Part shown: positions 37,918 through 50,329 of the stretch, in pieces
How positions within the stretch are numbered: position 1 is the stretch's first letter
How the letters are laid out: each line of letters opens with the position of its first letter
Assembly (NCBI GenBank): GCA_018398575.1
Contig: JAGTXZ010000018.1
Span: forward strand, 2,356,001-2,420,000
From: Ampelomyces quisqualis
Taxonomy: Eukaryota > Ascomycota > Dothideomycetes > Pleosporales > Phaeosphaeriaceae
Direction of reading: 5' to 3'
Length of the DNA stretch: 64,000 nucleotides
Notes under the pieces: model-generated
What the model was told of the DNA's origin: nothing
Databases searched by the model: none
What the model saw: the letters and a program-made list of their open reading frames with translations, nothing else
Translations under genes and position numbers: made by a program

Positions 37918-38199
37918 TGTAAGGATGCTACAGCGTAAAGCTATTGGTTGCGCAGTAATACGCCTGCGCTACAACAACGCTACCCTAGCGTCCTTACGCA
38001 TAGAACGCGCACAGCTGCTCTAGCATCTTAACAGCACTACACTAGCGCAGACCTAGTGCATTCTAGTTGTAAGGATACACGTCTAGTTGTATCTATAAAA
38101 GAGCAGTTCTGCATTAAAGTAGCAGAACAAGAATTAACTTACTTCTACCTATACTACTATTATTATCTTGTAACTTTGCTACTATACAAACCTCTTACA
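37918..38199 (+). repeat. E1 5' LTR (282 bp)
   Basis: Begins tgtaaggatgctacagcg and ends caaacctcttaca. The same length as the right LTR. It is less mutated than the right copy; for example ggttgcgcagtaatacgcc here is agttgcgcagtaatacgcc there. Confidence 0.95.
38094..38101 (+). promoter_or_regulatory. TATA box in the E1 5' LTR
   Basis: The octamer tataaaag occurs about 105 bp before the end of the LTR, a typical position for the U3 promoter that drives genomic RNA of an LTR element. It is conserved in the right LTR at 51,909-51,916. Function is inferred from position only. Confidence 0.5.
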
Positions 38200-38249
38200 G
38201 TTTTAATTCCTCTACCTTGTAAAAGAATAGCAGCTTAGTTACCTAATAA

Positions 38250-39420
38250 CAATAAATTAGGATCTGCCCCTAAGCCTACTAGCTAACCTATTAAGAGAAA
38301 ACACCTCTAATAAGAAATTAATGCTTAGCCTAGGCAAACGCTTAGCGCAGCTAAAGCGCTAGCGCTAAGAGCTTAAGAAGTAAGCTAAGATTTAGACTCT
38401 AGAGAAGGAAGTACACTAATAGGAACAATTATTAGTAGGTAAACAGCCTTTCCTTCCTCCTAAACAGCCCTTAGGCGCTCTAAATAAACTAGATCTACTA
38501 ACTCTTCTAGTTAGACGCAACACGTTCCTACTAGCGTAACGCCCCTAACTTAACCTATTAGCGCTACTAGAGCGCAGGCCAAAGATTAAGAAAATCCCTG
38601 TCTTTAAAGGCAAGAGAATTAGAAAGTATTAAGACTTTAAGGCTAGGCTATCTATTGCCTTTTAATTAGATTCCTTAGCCTTTTAGCTTAAGGACTAAAA
38701 GATTGCCTTTACCCTCTAGTACCTACAAACTACGTTTTAACAGATATAGATACAAAAGAAATAGAAAGATAATAGTAAAACGCTAGCGTAGCGCAATATA
38801 ATGTCTTTTCTACTTAATTAGATTAAGAGCTCTATAAATAGAAAGCTTTAAGTTACTATACAGTATTAAAAGGCATTCTAAAAGGACAGCTAAATAGTAA
38901 ACAAATTTGCAGCCTATCTATCTACTTTAGAAAATTAGGTAAATCCCTCTTATAAGTAGAAACACTTAGTAATACACTTATACAGTAAACTCTGCCTAGA
39001 GATTAGAGTAGCTTTCTCTAACTACACTAAGTTTTCTACTACCTGTAGAGAACTTGTTAAACGCGCTGTAACGCTAGAAGATAACTTACACTATAGTAGT
39101 AGTATACTATTACTATACTATTACACACATAGAACGCCTAGTATAGGAAAAACTTTGCAGCCTAAACTAGACGCAACAGCTCTATAACGTTGTGTTGCTA
39201 GCACTGCAAACCTAAGCCTAAAGCTAACTAACGCCTGCTACTATTGTAGCAAGATAAGCTATTAGGCTAAAGAGTGTAGATTAAGGCTTAATAGCTCTTC
39301 TTCTGTTACTAGTTTAAACGCAATACAAACAAAAAACAAGTAGGCCTAAAAAGAGCCTCCTCCTTAACAGCTTAAGTTCTACTATAATAAGAGGATTATA
39401 TTAAAGTACTTAGAATACTG
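38250..39420 (+). pseudogene. E1 gag relic with CCHC zinc knuckle
   Basis: The plus strand near 38,590 reads KIKKIPVFKGKRIRKY, then DFKARLSIAF, typical of chromoviral Gag. Around 38,930-39,060 it reads YSKLCLEIRVAFSNYTKFST followed by RELVKRAVTLEDNLHY. The zinc knuckle at about 39,235-39,290 reads CYYCSKISY*AKECRL, matching C-x2-C-x4-H-x4-C with the His now Tyr. A segment starting gtagtatactatta and ending ttacacacatag (about 39,095-39,128) looks like an intron. Gag would form the capsid. It is inactive because of many stops. Confidence 0.8.
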
Positions 39421-39479
39421 CGTAATAACAGCGCTACGCAGCCTATACAAATCCTAATTAACTGCAGTACAGAACTTAG

Positions 39480-42017
39480 CACTATTAACAAGAGAGTTAC
39501 TTTACTTAAGAATCTTTCTTGTATTAATAGCGCTGCACTACTAACTATCTGCTTGCCTAACTTAAGCACTATGCCTAGCTTCTACGCTTATTAAGCTTAT
39601 TTAATAATAAAGAACAACTAGAGCGTAATTAAGTTCTTTACTACTATCCTATACAAAATTGCTAATGCAGCACAACCTGTTATTTTAGGTCTACTAAGCC
39701 TAAAAGAAGAGCGCGTTATTATTAACTGTAAGTTAAAGCAGTAGCGCTACAAGCTTAATACTAATATAATAAGAGTTAAAGACGCAAAAACCTTTGCAGA
39801 ATCTCTTTACAATAAGCTAAGCGTGTACGCAGTCCTAGTAGGCAGTCTATAATCTTCTTCTAATAAATACCTATTATAGCTTATTAAACTTAAGAATTTT
39901 AAAAACATTGCAAATAGTAACGCTGCTAACGCGCTGCTACAGCACTATAGAGGCAACTACGCTATTAAGTTAGAAGAAGAAACTATAGCTCTATATAGGC
40001 TGCTCTATAACCTCTTACTAAAGAAGCTAAGCGTACTGCGCAACTACTTAGTAACAGCGCAAAGCCTAAGCTAGATCTAAGAAAGTATAAGCCCTGCAGG
40101 AGCACCTATCCTATTTGTGCTTAAAAAAGATAGAACGCTACGCCTTTGCGTAGATTATTAAGGCCTTAATTAAGTTACTAAGAAGAACAGACTAGCTCTT
40201 CTCTTAATTAGAGAAACTCTTAATTAGCTCTATAGATTAGTAAAGTTTACTAAGCTTAATCTTAAGAACGCGTATTACTAGATTAAGATCTAGCAAGGCA
40301 ATAAGTAGAAGACAGCGTTTTGCACATAATACAGCTACTTTAAGTACATAGTTATGCTCTTTAGGCTAACTAACGCACCTACTACGTTCTAGGAGTATAT
40401 TAATAGAGCCTTAGCCTTGTATTTAGATATCTTTTGCGTTATCTATCTTAATAATATCCTAATCTTTTCTTAAAAGAAGAAGGATTATTAAGAACAAGTA
40501 AGAAAAGTACTTGCTAAGCTAAGAGAATACAGTCTTTTTATTAACTTAAAAAAGTATACCTTTGCTACTAACTAAGTTAAGTTCCTAAGGTTTATTGTGC
40601 GCCTTAATAGCGTTATAATAGATCTAGAACAGGTTTGCGCAGTTATTAATTAGCTTACGCTAACGTCTTTTAAGGATGTTTAAGTCTTCTTAGGCTTTGC
40701 AAACTTCTATTAACGCTTTATACAGAGTTTTTCTGTTATTGTTAGCCTAATTACTAATCTTCTAAAAGGATTAGTTTAAGGGAAGAAGTCTAGTCCTTTT
40801 AACTAGCCTAACGCTGCAGAGAAAGCAAAGCGCTAGCTATGCAACAGGTTTGCAACTATACCTGTTCTGTAGCACTATAATTATACACTCTTATCTAAGT
40901 TAGAAACTAATACTTCTATTTAGGAAGTAGTAGGCATCTTCTTCTAACTTTATACAGATAGAAACTAGCACTCTATAGCCTTCTAGTTAAGGAAGCTCTT
41001 GCCTGCAAAAAGAAACTACTATATATATAACCTAAAGCTCCTTACTATTATTATAGTAGTGCAGCACTAGCGTTACTACGTTAAGAAGCTAGTAATTTAG
41101 TTAAAAATATAGACAGACTATAATAACCTACGCGGCTTTATAGGCACGTTAACTCTATCTAGAAGACAGGCTAGCTAGGCAATAAAGCTAGCTGCTTACA
41201 ACTTTAAGATTAAGCATTAGTCTAAAAAGACAAATACTATAGATAGGCCTTTAAGGCAACCTATAGACAATAGCAATACACTAGATATTTAACTATTAGA
41301 TATGTTGCTAGCACTACAAAAGAAGTTGCAGCTAGCAGAAACCTAAGCTAAGCTACTTAGTAAGAAGCTAGCGTTAGTAAAAAGCTAGACAATAGCTTAA
41401 CAGTAAGTAGGCACTTTACATCTTAGTAAAGATGTTTCTATAAGCCTAGCGCATAGCGTTAAGGCAATAGCTATAAGCTATAGCTCTAATTAGAAGATCT
41501 CTAAGAGCAGACTAGTAGTAACCTAAAGAGTTACGCAGTTACAAAGCCTAACGCACAGTGTTAAGGCAATAGCTAAGAGCTACAGCCCTAATTAGGAGAT
41601 TCTTAAAAGCAGACTAGTAATAGCCTAAAGGGTTACGCAGTTACAAGTAAGAGCTGCAGCCTTAGAAAAGTTAGCTTATAAGAAACTTTCTAAGTTCTTC
41701 TTTAAAATCTGTGTATAAGTATAACAGAATAACTTAGAAGTAGTTGCAATACGCAAGGACGTTAAATCCTTAGCGTCTGCCTATTAAGGCGCTAGTAAAC
41801 GCCTAAGGCACTAGAAGCTTAACGCTTTAGGTAGCCTTTAGTTTAAGAACTAACTATATATTCTACTAGAGCTAGCTCTTAGAGCTAAGCTCCTTAAGCT
41901 GTATTATAATAATCTACTTACTAGCTATTTTAGGCAGGCTAAAACGCTTAAGCTTGTAGCCTAATACTACTATTAGCCTAGGCTTAAAAAAGAGCTTAAA
42001 AAGTACATTAACTCTTG
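39480..42017 (+). pseudogene. E1 pol relic, part 1 (protease, RT, RNase H), interrupted by E2
   Basis: RT runs from about 40,085: SPAGAPILFVLKKDRTLRLC followed by VDY*GLN, then VKFTKLNLKNAYY*IKI, KTAFCT*YSYFKYIVMLFRL and DIFCVIYLNNILIFS near 40,440. In active enzymes the Y-L-D-D motif is present; here both Asp are Asn. RNase H follows at about 40,850-41,200. From 41,280 to 42,017 there are charged, repetitive segments, including two near-copies of a 111-bp stretch around 41,450 and 41,560. The frame breaks at 42,022, where E2 begins. Confidence 0.9.
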
Positions 42018-42022
42018 CTTAG

Positions 42023-42321
42023 TGTAACAACGCAGGTAGGTACAGCTATTGGGATCAAATTAGATATGTATCAGAGGCATATAGGAGTGCGTGTTGTATC
42101 TAGGATTCTGGATTGGCTATACACCTATAGGTCTTGTACAGAAGGACAAGAGAAACTTGTCCTTTATCTATACTATAGGCTTATATTTATAGTAGGCGTA
42201 GCAGCTAAGTTAGAGCGCTGTTAGAGCGCTTTTAGTTCTAATCTACTAGCTTCCTATATAATCTGTTACTAAGCCTTTATAAGGTATTAGATGTAACATG
42301 TATTTGCATATGCTTGTTATA
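42023..42321 (-). repeat. E2 3' LTR (299 bp), lightly mutated
   Basis: Retains words lost in the partner LTR: ttgggatcaaatt against ttaggattaaatt, gtatcagagg against gtattagagg, and ctggattggctat against ctagattagctat. An open frame of 69 codons across it is only LTR sequence, not a gene. Confidence 0.96.
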
Positions 42322-42599
42322 TTACCCCTCTTCTTGAAATTAATAGTCCCTATTAATTAGGTCTATATTAGTATTGTTTTAGATACCTCTCTAAATTGTT
42401 GTAAACTCTTATTTACCTTAAGTTTATTTTAGAATAACGTAATGTAGCTGTTTGTTGTTGTTTTAATTAGCGCGCTAGCGCGTTTAACGTTCTTAACTTT
42501 ACTTTAAGCTTTTTAAGCATATATACAAGGCTAGCCTTCTAGTATACTACTTCTCTATACTCTTCCCCTTACATTTATATACCTAAAGCTATCTAAGCC

Positions 42600-43375
42600 T
42601 TGTCCTTTCTTAATTACTAGCTAACTATATAGTAGATACACACAATACCTATTTCTGTCTCTTCTAGAGCTTATCCCCTAGCCTATTAGGTTATTTGCCT
42701 GTAGGCTGCAAGGGCTTTTACCCGCAGCTATTTTAATATTAAGTTTAGATTCTATTTAGACGTGTCTAAGAAGTGTACTTATTGCACACTCTTAAATAAG
42801 AAGTGTTGCCTAGTTCCCCTATATGCAGGCTAGAAGTATAATAGCCTCTTTAGGGCCTTTAACTGCAGGTTTGCTGCCTTAGGTAGAGACAAGTCTAATA
42901 AGGTAGTGTTAGAGCAGAAGGCTGCTGTTAAGGAGGTAGCGTTTTAGTTAGCTACTGTTGTACAAGTAGGTACTGCACAGGTAGCTAACATAAATAACGC
43001 TAACTTATTAGTTAGCGCTTATTACTAGAGGAAGGAGCTGGCTAGAGAGGTTAGGGCAATAGCCAAGAAGGTTAGGTTGCTTAGAAGAAGCACAGCTAGG
43101 TTAACTAGTATAGTTGCTTAGCTAGTAGATGTTATAATAGTATTAAGGGCTAATTAGTTAGTAGAGTAAGAGAAGGCGCAAAAGGCAGCGCAAGAGGCTG
43201 GTACTTGCAGCAAGCAGAGCTAGAACAGAAGACTACTAGGTAGTGCGTTAGTGTCTGTACCTAGGAATTTAGACAATTAAGAACGTCCTACTAGTAGTAA
43301 CAACAGTCTGCTATTAGATCTAATAGAAGAGTAAGACTCTTATTATTAATAGCTGTTACCTACTAGTGTAGTAGT
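42600..43375 (+). pseudogene. Accessory C-x2-C-x6-C / coiled-coil frame of E2 (antisense to pol)
   Basis: The plus strand contains CTYCTLLNKKCC with cysteines at 42,774, 42,783 and 42,804 (C-x2-C-x6-C), preceded by RFYLDVSKK. It continues with FRAFNCRFAALGRDKSNKVV, EQKAAVKEVAF, and a long Ala/Val/Leu/Arg-rich helix-forming stretch (RKELAREVRAIAKKVRLLRR near 43,030, then EKAQKAAQEAG near 43,170). Only a few stops interrupt it, the best preserved of the four copies. It lies between the 3' LTR and the end of minus-strand pol, tail-to-tail with pol. The start codon was not fixed; it may be spliced. No family was recognised. Confidence 0.6.
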
Positions 43376-43449
43376 TGCAATATTAAGTTTAATTTCCCTA
43401 ATATAATTGTCTTGCAATACTATAAGATCTTTAACTCCTTTTTCTTATG

Positions 43450-46400
43450 CTGTAATCTACTTAGCTAACGCTTGTAGAGGTCCTAGCTGTTTTAGATAGC
43501 GTTTATAGAACGCTTACAATATGTGTAGGGCGCCTATAAAGTTTAAGGCATTATACTAGGTAGGGTTAGAATTATAGCCTACCTATTTTACATAATACTT
43601 TAGAATAGAGCAGTATAGCTTGCTAGCTAGAATCTCTTTAACTTCCTATTCTTTAACGCTTTAAATTAAGATGCTAGATAGGTTTAGGCTTAGCTAACTA
43701 GGCAGAGGGTTATTAGGGTCCTTGCAGAGGACATCTAGAGCAAACACGTTATAGATCTTAGATCCTTTAGGTAGCTTTAGTCAAAATAAATAGCTAACTT
43801 GTTCTAGGACTTTAAAGAGGCCTTCCTACAATTTAGCGAGTTTGCGACTTAAGCAGGTAATAGATAGGTTTCAGGTTAAGAGGTAAACCTTGTTACCTAC
43901 TGCCTAATTAATAGGTTAACAATATTTGTTTACCTTAGCAGCTATTTGTTGCTGCGCCTTCTCTATATTATCTTTAGCTGTGCGCTAGGCTTTATACATG
44001 CAGGTAGCTAAGCTTAAAGCATCCTTAACGTTTATATCTTTGTGTTTCAAAGGAGATAATACCTAATTCTAGCTCTATTATAGTTTAGATCTAAACAAAA
44101 GCTAGTAAGGTGCTATACTAATTGCAGAGTGCAGCAGTATAGCTTAAGCTTAATTAATTATTAGCAAGAGGTTACTCTAGTTATCCTAGTAGTAGAATAT
44201 AAAGAGCCTTAATTGTTAATTAATATACTTGTTTATAATCTTAGTTTGTCTATTAGTTTGTTTATAGTAGGCTGTAAAAAGCTTAATTTGTACGCCTAGA
44301 ATCTTGCAGAACTTAGACTAGAATTAGGATACAAACTAGAGGCTGTAGTTAGACACTATGCTTTTAGGCGTGTAGCCAAATTAGTATACCTATTAGATAA
44401 ACAAATAAGCTATTTCCTAGGCGTTAATAGTCTTGTAACACAGGATAGAAATAGCTTGCTTTAATAGGCAATTAATAATAACTATAATTTAATTATAGCT
44501 ATACTAATTAGTTAGGAATGTCTTAAAATCTATACACAAATGCTGCATAGGCCTGTCAGGAATTAGTAACAGATAGAGAAACCCTTAGGATTAGAGCTGT
44601 CTTAGATAAGATCTTTAACAGGAAACGCAGTTTTGTACATAGCGTTTGCATATAGCCTCTATACCTTTCTAGTAGTATTGCTAAGCTAAGAGCTAATATA
44701 TCTTTATAGCGCTTAGGTAGGCAGTAAATACTTAATTGTAAGCTTCTCTAATTAGTTAGGTGCATAAAGGGGAATCCCTAGGTACACAAAGGCGTAAGTA
44801 ATAAAGTAGTAGTTCTTCTTAGACATAATATAGCTATAGTAGCTTAAGACGCTCTTCCTTAAAGGAGTAGCAATTCTCTGCTAGAAAAGCTTTAATTAGT
44901 TCTAACAAGTTAAGGTTTAAGGGGGCACTAATAGATTAGACTAAAATAGCTAAAACATTAACCTCTAGCTAGTTACAGACATAGTTCTAAGCTAGTTTAG
45001 AGTTAATCTAGGGGTTTAGGCGCTTAGGTCCTAGAAGTACACAGGATCTGTTGTCTTGTTAGGCAGCCTTAACCTTGCTAACGTCCTGTTTCCTTTAGCT
45101 TAGGATATTAGCTTGCTTATTAAGCTTGCTAGGCGTGTACTTAATATAGAAATTAAAAGAGGCAATAATCTCTGCCTATTGTGCTTAACGTGTATTAAGA
45201 ACCTTAGTAGTTATAAAGTATTCTAAGGAGCAGTAATCTAAATACACCTAGATTTAACTCTGTATAGAGGTAAGTTTAGCTCTCTACTTCTTAAACACTT
45301 TTAGAATAGCAAAAAGTTCTTTGTTATATATTTTCTAATTAAGCTTAGCCCTAAATAGGGCGTAACTGTAGAAGGCTACAGGATACTACTTGTTATTAGA
45401 GTACTTCTAAGAGAGTACTCCTGCTATTACTCTATCTAACGCGTTAGTTTCTAACTTTGTGTTATACTTAGAATAGAAATAAGATAGCGTAGGAATAGCT
45501 AGAAGTAAGGCTTTAATCTAATCAAAAGCCTGTTAGTAGTCTGTAGTCTATTCAAATAGTGTAAAGGGACTTTAAAGCTTTAGGATTAGTTTAGCTACAC
45601 AAGAGAAATCCTTAATAAATTGTTAATAGAAACCTGCAAAACTAAGAAATAACTTAACGCTAGTAACTATAGTAGGTTTAGCCTAGTTTTAGACTGCTTC
45701 TACCTTGTTCAGGTTAACTTTAGTGCCCTAGTTTATTAAAACGTAACCTAAATACTTTGTACAGGTTACATAGAATTTACTCTTCTAAATGTCTACTTAG
45801 AGTCCTGTAGTACGTAGGCGCTCTAGGACCTTTTGGACATGTTCCTAATGTAAGTTTATATTCTCTAAGTAGATTAGGATGTTATTAAGATACACAATGC
45901 AGAAATTGTTAAGATAATTAATTAGTACATTATTTATGTAGCGCTAATACGTTGCTAGCCTATTATACAAGCCAAAAGAGAGAACCTTACACTTGTATAT
46001 ACTATAACAGGTCTAAAAGGTAGTATACTCTTTAGAGTTAAGATCTATACAAATTTTGTTAAAGGCAGCCTAGATATTAAACTTAGTAAAGATCTTAGCT
46101 TTAGAGGGACGTAATAGCAGCTTATTAATATAAGGGATTAGATAGACGTTCTTGCGCGTAAGAGCGTTAATCTTCTAGTAGTCTACATAGATGTGTATAT
46201 CTCTATTTAGTTTGCGTACACAGAGAATAAGTAAAGCAAAAGGGCTTTAGCTAGCCTTAATAAAACCCTTCTAAAGGTGTTCTTAGACGTAGGCCTTAGT
46301 AGCTTTAAGCTTCTCTTAATTCTGCTTGTACAGGAGACTAAACGCATTTAGTAATAGTTCTTTAAGGACAATCTTGTAATTATACAAATAGTAAGGAGGC

Positions 46401-46900
46401 AATTAATTAGCTGCTAACTTACTAAATACATCCTAATACTAGAAGTAATAAGTAGGTAATCTCTTATCTAATTGGCTTTAATTGTCTGCGTTGTCCTTAG
46501 AGGCAAGAATCCTATTAATCTTATAGAGGCTTGTTGTAAAGAACTTGTTCTAGGGCTTCTTTATAATAAAGTAAAATGCATTGGCGGAAATAAGAGCTAT
46601 GCAGGTGCTTAGAGAGGATTTAGACTCTAAGCGGGTTTGCTTAGTTAGGGTATAAGGAATCTCTAAGATTTTTTAGGCTAATAAGAGCTTTAAGCATTCC
46701 TTAATATAATAAATAGAGGAAGAGGAATAGTAAGAACTGTTTTAGATACAATAGTCTTCTTTCTCCTATAGGGCGTTGCGTTGTTGCACATTAAGATAGA
46801 CAGTAGCTAGCACTGTAGCTTAATATAGAACAGTAGGAATAGGGGGTAAAGAATTGTATAAACAGGGGTACTTAGATAGCTAAATAAACTGTAACCTATC
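43450..46900 (-). pseudogene. E2 pol polyprotein relic
   Basis: The minus strand gives RT from about 46,190 to 45,780: DIHIYVDY*K, FTKFNI*AAFNKICI, TFQTCYSIYKCKVLSFGLYN, NFCIVYLNNILIYSENINLH and VLERLRTTGLQVDI*KSKFY. Integrase is near 44,370-44,190: IVSNYSL*FVS*F, then CKILGVQIKLFTAYYKQTNR and TKIINKYINQ. The catalytic D-D pair of RT and the integrase Asp read as Asn, and many Trp and Gln codons are stops. The polyprotein would copy and integrate the element. It is inactive. Confidence 0.9.
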
Positions 46901-46949
46901 TGTGTCTAATTAAATCTTAAATTGTCTTAACTATTAGAGGCTAAGTATA

Positions 46950-48790
46950 CAATCCTAAGACCTAAGATTAAGGATAAGGAATAGACAGTTTAAAATCTTT
47001 TAGCTATTAATATTTAAGTGTAGTTAAATATATTAAGTAACTAAAGAAGTAATCTAATTCTTAAAGCTGCGTACCTAAACCTAGAAGGAGAGCTTCTAGA
47101 TAGGTTGCTGTAAGGCTTTAGAAACAGATAATATAATTTGCAAATTTAAGAATAGGAAACCTTAGGCACTAGTGTTAACAAGAGTATTAAGGCGTAAGCT
47201 AAGGCCTTAGTTGTAAAGAAGCGTAGGCATAAGGAAATAAAGACTGCAAAACAAATAAGAAAGGTTAAGGTAGGATAGATTGTAACAGCTTAGGCCTAGA
47301 GAAGAGTGTTCTCTTAGGCGCTTCTGTTTCCTGTACAATACACCTCTTAATTAGGTTACTCTTAAGTATCTTTATACTTATCTACTTCTACAGCTTTAAT
47401 TTAACGCACACAAGGCTTTGTGTAGTTACTAGAGTAGTGTTCTAGCTTACTGTAATTGTAACAACTACTAGAGGTCTTTTGTTGTTCTAGCTTAAAAGTC
47501 TTTGTAGGAAGATACACTGTTGTAGATTAATAGGCTAGCGCAGAATTTGTTAGAGCGTTAGTAGTAGTAGTCTAATTTAGCTCTAAATTCTGTTGTAGGG
47601 CTAACCTAATTAGCAACTTAGCAGTAGCTAGTGTTATACTTGGTATAGGGTTGTTCTTCTGCTCTATATTATATGTAGTAAGGTATTCTACTATCTAATT
47701 AAATAAGTTCTTCTATTAGTGCCTAAATCCTAGGTTAGGGGCTTGCAACCCTAGCGTAATCTTAGTCTACAAGTAGTAAAACTACTCTAAAGGGGGTACT
47801 TGTCTCTTAACTGCAGAACTTAAAAACCTAGCTTTAAACAAGAAGAACGTTTCCTTCTTTGTTATCTGCAATTAATTAAACGCTACACAGCTTTTGGCTA
47901 CCTTGTTACCTGTAATAAAATAGGACTTAAGTAGCTTAACTATTTGCTTAGCGTTCTAGAATTGCTCTTAATTAGTATCCAATAAATATTATAGCTTAAG
48001 ATAGCCCTTGGCTAATCCTGTAGTGTAGCCCTATACTAAGGCTATGTGTTGTCTTTTAGTCTAATAGTAATCTAAGTTAATTTTAAGTTAATCCTAGATT
48101 AAGGCCTGCTATTAGCAGAAGGTAAGATCTTTTCTATTGCTAAGATTGTCTATATTAGGCGTTTTCTTAGATTATTAAAGTTAGCAAGAGCTCTTATAGC
48201 AATATAAGTACTTAGATGTAGAGCTATTAGATAAATAGCAGGGTACAGAATTGTTCTAGGGTAATTTGGTAGTAGGTAGAGGCTTGTCTAGTCCTACTAA
48301 CAGAGTTAGTCCTTTCTTAAGAGAATTAATTTCTGCTAACGCCTGTTTTAAATCTTGTTGTAATTGATTAACCTCTATTTAAGCAGGAGTTAGATTTAGT
48401 GCAGCTCTAGGCTAAGGGAGTTCCTTAGTGTCTATCTTTTTTACTTTGGCACTCTGTTGCTAGGTTATTACAGTTGATACAGAGTTGTCTTAAGGGAAGG
48501 CTCTTAGAGTTAGTTCTTTAGGGGGAGTTATTAGCGTTGCCTCTAATACTCCTAAGTTATTAATAGTCTCTAAGTTTCTATTGTAGCGCTAAACGCAACT
48601 TTTCTAAAGTAATCCTAACTGTTGTGTTAATAGAAAGATTTAAACCTAAAGGCTTTAGTTGCTAGGAGATCTAAGGGATCCTAACTGTGTTTAATAGATT
48701 TAAGGTTGCAAACAGATCTAATTTAGATAGGGTTCTAGACGTTTTAACGCAATCTTTTTAAAAGTAAATAGCAATATTATCTAAATGCTA
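46950..48790 (-). pseudogene. E2 gag relic
   Basis: The minus strand inside the 5' LTR is Gag-like by position. Near 47,440-47,480 it reads YNYSKLEHYSSNYTKPC, which fits a zinc knuckle C-x2-C-x4-H-x4-C with several Cys codons mutated to Tyr. Glu/Gln-rich text precedes it. The start and the gag-pol boundary are not determinable. Confidence 0.6.
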
Positions 48791-48819
48791 TTACTAGCAG
48801 GACAAAGTTTCTCTTGTAA

Positions 48820-49118
48820 TGTAACAACGCAGGTAGGTACAGCTATTAGGATTAAATTAGATATGTATTAGAGGCATATAGGAGTGCGTGTTGTATCTAG
48901 GATTCTAGATTAGCTATATACCTATAGGTCTTGTACAGAAGGACAAGAGAAACTTGTCCTCTATCTATACTATAGGCTTATATTTATAGTAGGCGTAGCA
49001 GCTAAGTTAGAGCGCTGTTAGAGCGCTTTTAGTTCTAATCTGCTAGCTCCCTACATAATCTGTTACTAAGCCTTTATAAGGTATTAGATGTAACATGTGT
49101 TTGCATGTGCTTGTTACA
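48820..49118 (-). repeat. E2 5' LTR (299 bp), heavily mutated
   Basis: Same length as the left LTR. Most differences from it are C-to-T or G-to-A in the YCR context. Ends ttgttaca, directly followed by the duplicated cttag. Confidence 0.96.
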
Positions 49119-49123
49119 CTTAG

Positions 49124-50280
49124 TGTGCTAAGGCACAAAGTTACTTAAGCAGCGCCCTACTAGCGTGTTAAACGCGCTTCCCTAACCTTAGAAACTATAG
49201 TAAGAAATTATAATAGATTTTGTTATAGGCCTACTACTAGCTAAGCGCTACAGTATTATGTATAACGTAATACTTATTATAGTTAACAAGTACACAAAAA
49301 TAGCTAAGTATATCTCTATACAAAAAACAGTTACTACCTTATAATTAGCAGATCTGTTCTTAGAACACGTTGTATAATTCTTTAGCTTGCCTAAAGGTAT
49401 TGTATTAGATTAAGAAAGTGTCTTTACTTCTTAGTTCTAGGCAGACTTCTACTTTGTAGCAAAGGTAAAGCGCTAGCTTAGCACTACCTTCTATCTGTAA
49501 ACAGATAGCTAAATAGAGCATTAAAATTAAACACTAGAGCAATACTTAAGAGCTTTTATAGGTAATTAACCTAATAATTAGGTACACCTCTTGTTACTAG
49601 CAGAGTTTACATATAATAATACTAGACAAGCTATATTAGAAGTATTTCTATTCTTTACCTGCTATAGGTTTTACTTACACCTTAACTGCAAGCTAACAGC
49701 GCCTACTAAAGTTTCTAGTATTAAAGAAAGGTTATAGAAGCTTATGTAAACTTAGGACGCTTTAGCTAATTACTAGAACAAAAGTTTACAATACTAAGAA
49801 TAATACTATAATAAGAAATACAGGCCTTAAAGGTTTAAGCTAGAGGATAAGATCCTTTTATTAACAAAGCATCTACGCCTGCGCAGCGCTAGCAAAAAGC
49901 TGTTACTGCGCTAGATAGGCCTCTTTCTAGTAGATAAGCAAATTAGCTTATAAGCTTTTAGAATCTTACTCCTATTATATATAAAGGTTTACTCTGTATT
50001 CTATATGTCCTTGCTCTAGCTATTTGTGTTAAAAGAGAGGAAAGAATTAATCTTACTTAGGCCTGTTAACCTAGACAACAGCAACAAGCTAGGGTAATAC
50101 TATAAGGTTAAAGCTGTCCTAGTAAAGTAGCGCAACAGACGTTTAGTAAATTACCTAGTTAAATAGAAAGGCTAGCTACTAGAATATAACAAGTAGGTTA
50201 ATTAAAAAGATATAGATAAATTACTTATAAAGAAGTATAACTAGAGAGGAGATTAATTATTATTACAAATTAATATACAG
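49124..50280 (+). pseudogene. E1 pol relic, part 2 (integrase and chromodomain)
   Basis: Pol resumes after E2. The integrase core reads IIDFVIGLLLAKRY at about 49,212, then VILIIVNKYTKIAKYI, FFSLPKGIVLD*ESVFTS*F and TDS*IEH*N*TLEQYLRAF near 49,500-49,560, covering the D, D and E region. Near 50,100-50,200 the chromodomain reads YYKVKAVLVK*RNRRLVNYL followed by VK*KG*LLEYNK*V; each stop stands where Trp or Arg is expected (W-K-G-W/Y, N-x-W). Chromodomains direct related elements to heterochromatin. Inactive. Confidence 0.9.
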
Positions 50281-50329
50281 AAAAAACAAAAGGAAAAATA
50301 AAAGAAAAAAGAAAAAAAGAAAAAACTAG

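Larger units (their letters stand above)
42023..49118 (-). mobile_element. Ty3/Gypsy LTR retrotransposon E2, nested in E1
   Basis: Two LTRs of exactly 299 bp (42,023-42,321 and 48,820-49,118) begin tgtaac and end ttgttata or ttgttaca. They are bounded by a perfect duplication, cttag, at 42,018-42,022 and 49,119-49,123. Gag and pol read on the minus strand, so the right LTR is the 5' one. The purine tract aagaagaggggtaat (minus strand) abuts the left LTR. Element length is 7,096 bp. It is the youngest of the three complete Gypsy insertions by nesting, after E1. Confidence 0.96.

Noticed and set aside
42015..42224. Open frame of 69 codons across the E2 left LTR
   Set aside because: It lies inside a proven LTR and is open only because this LTR escaped most mutation; the partner LTR is closed.
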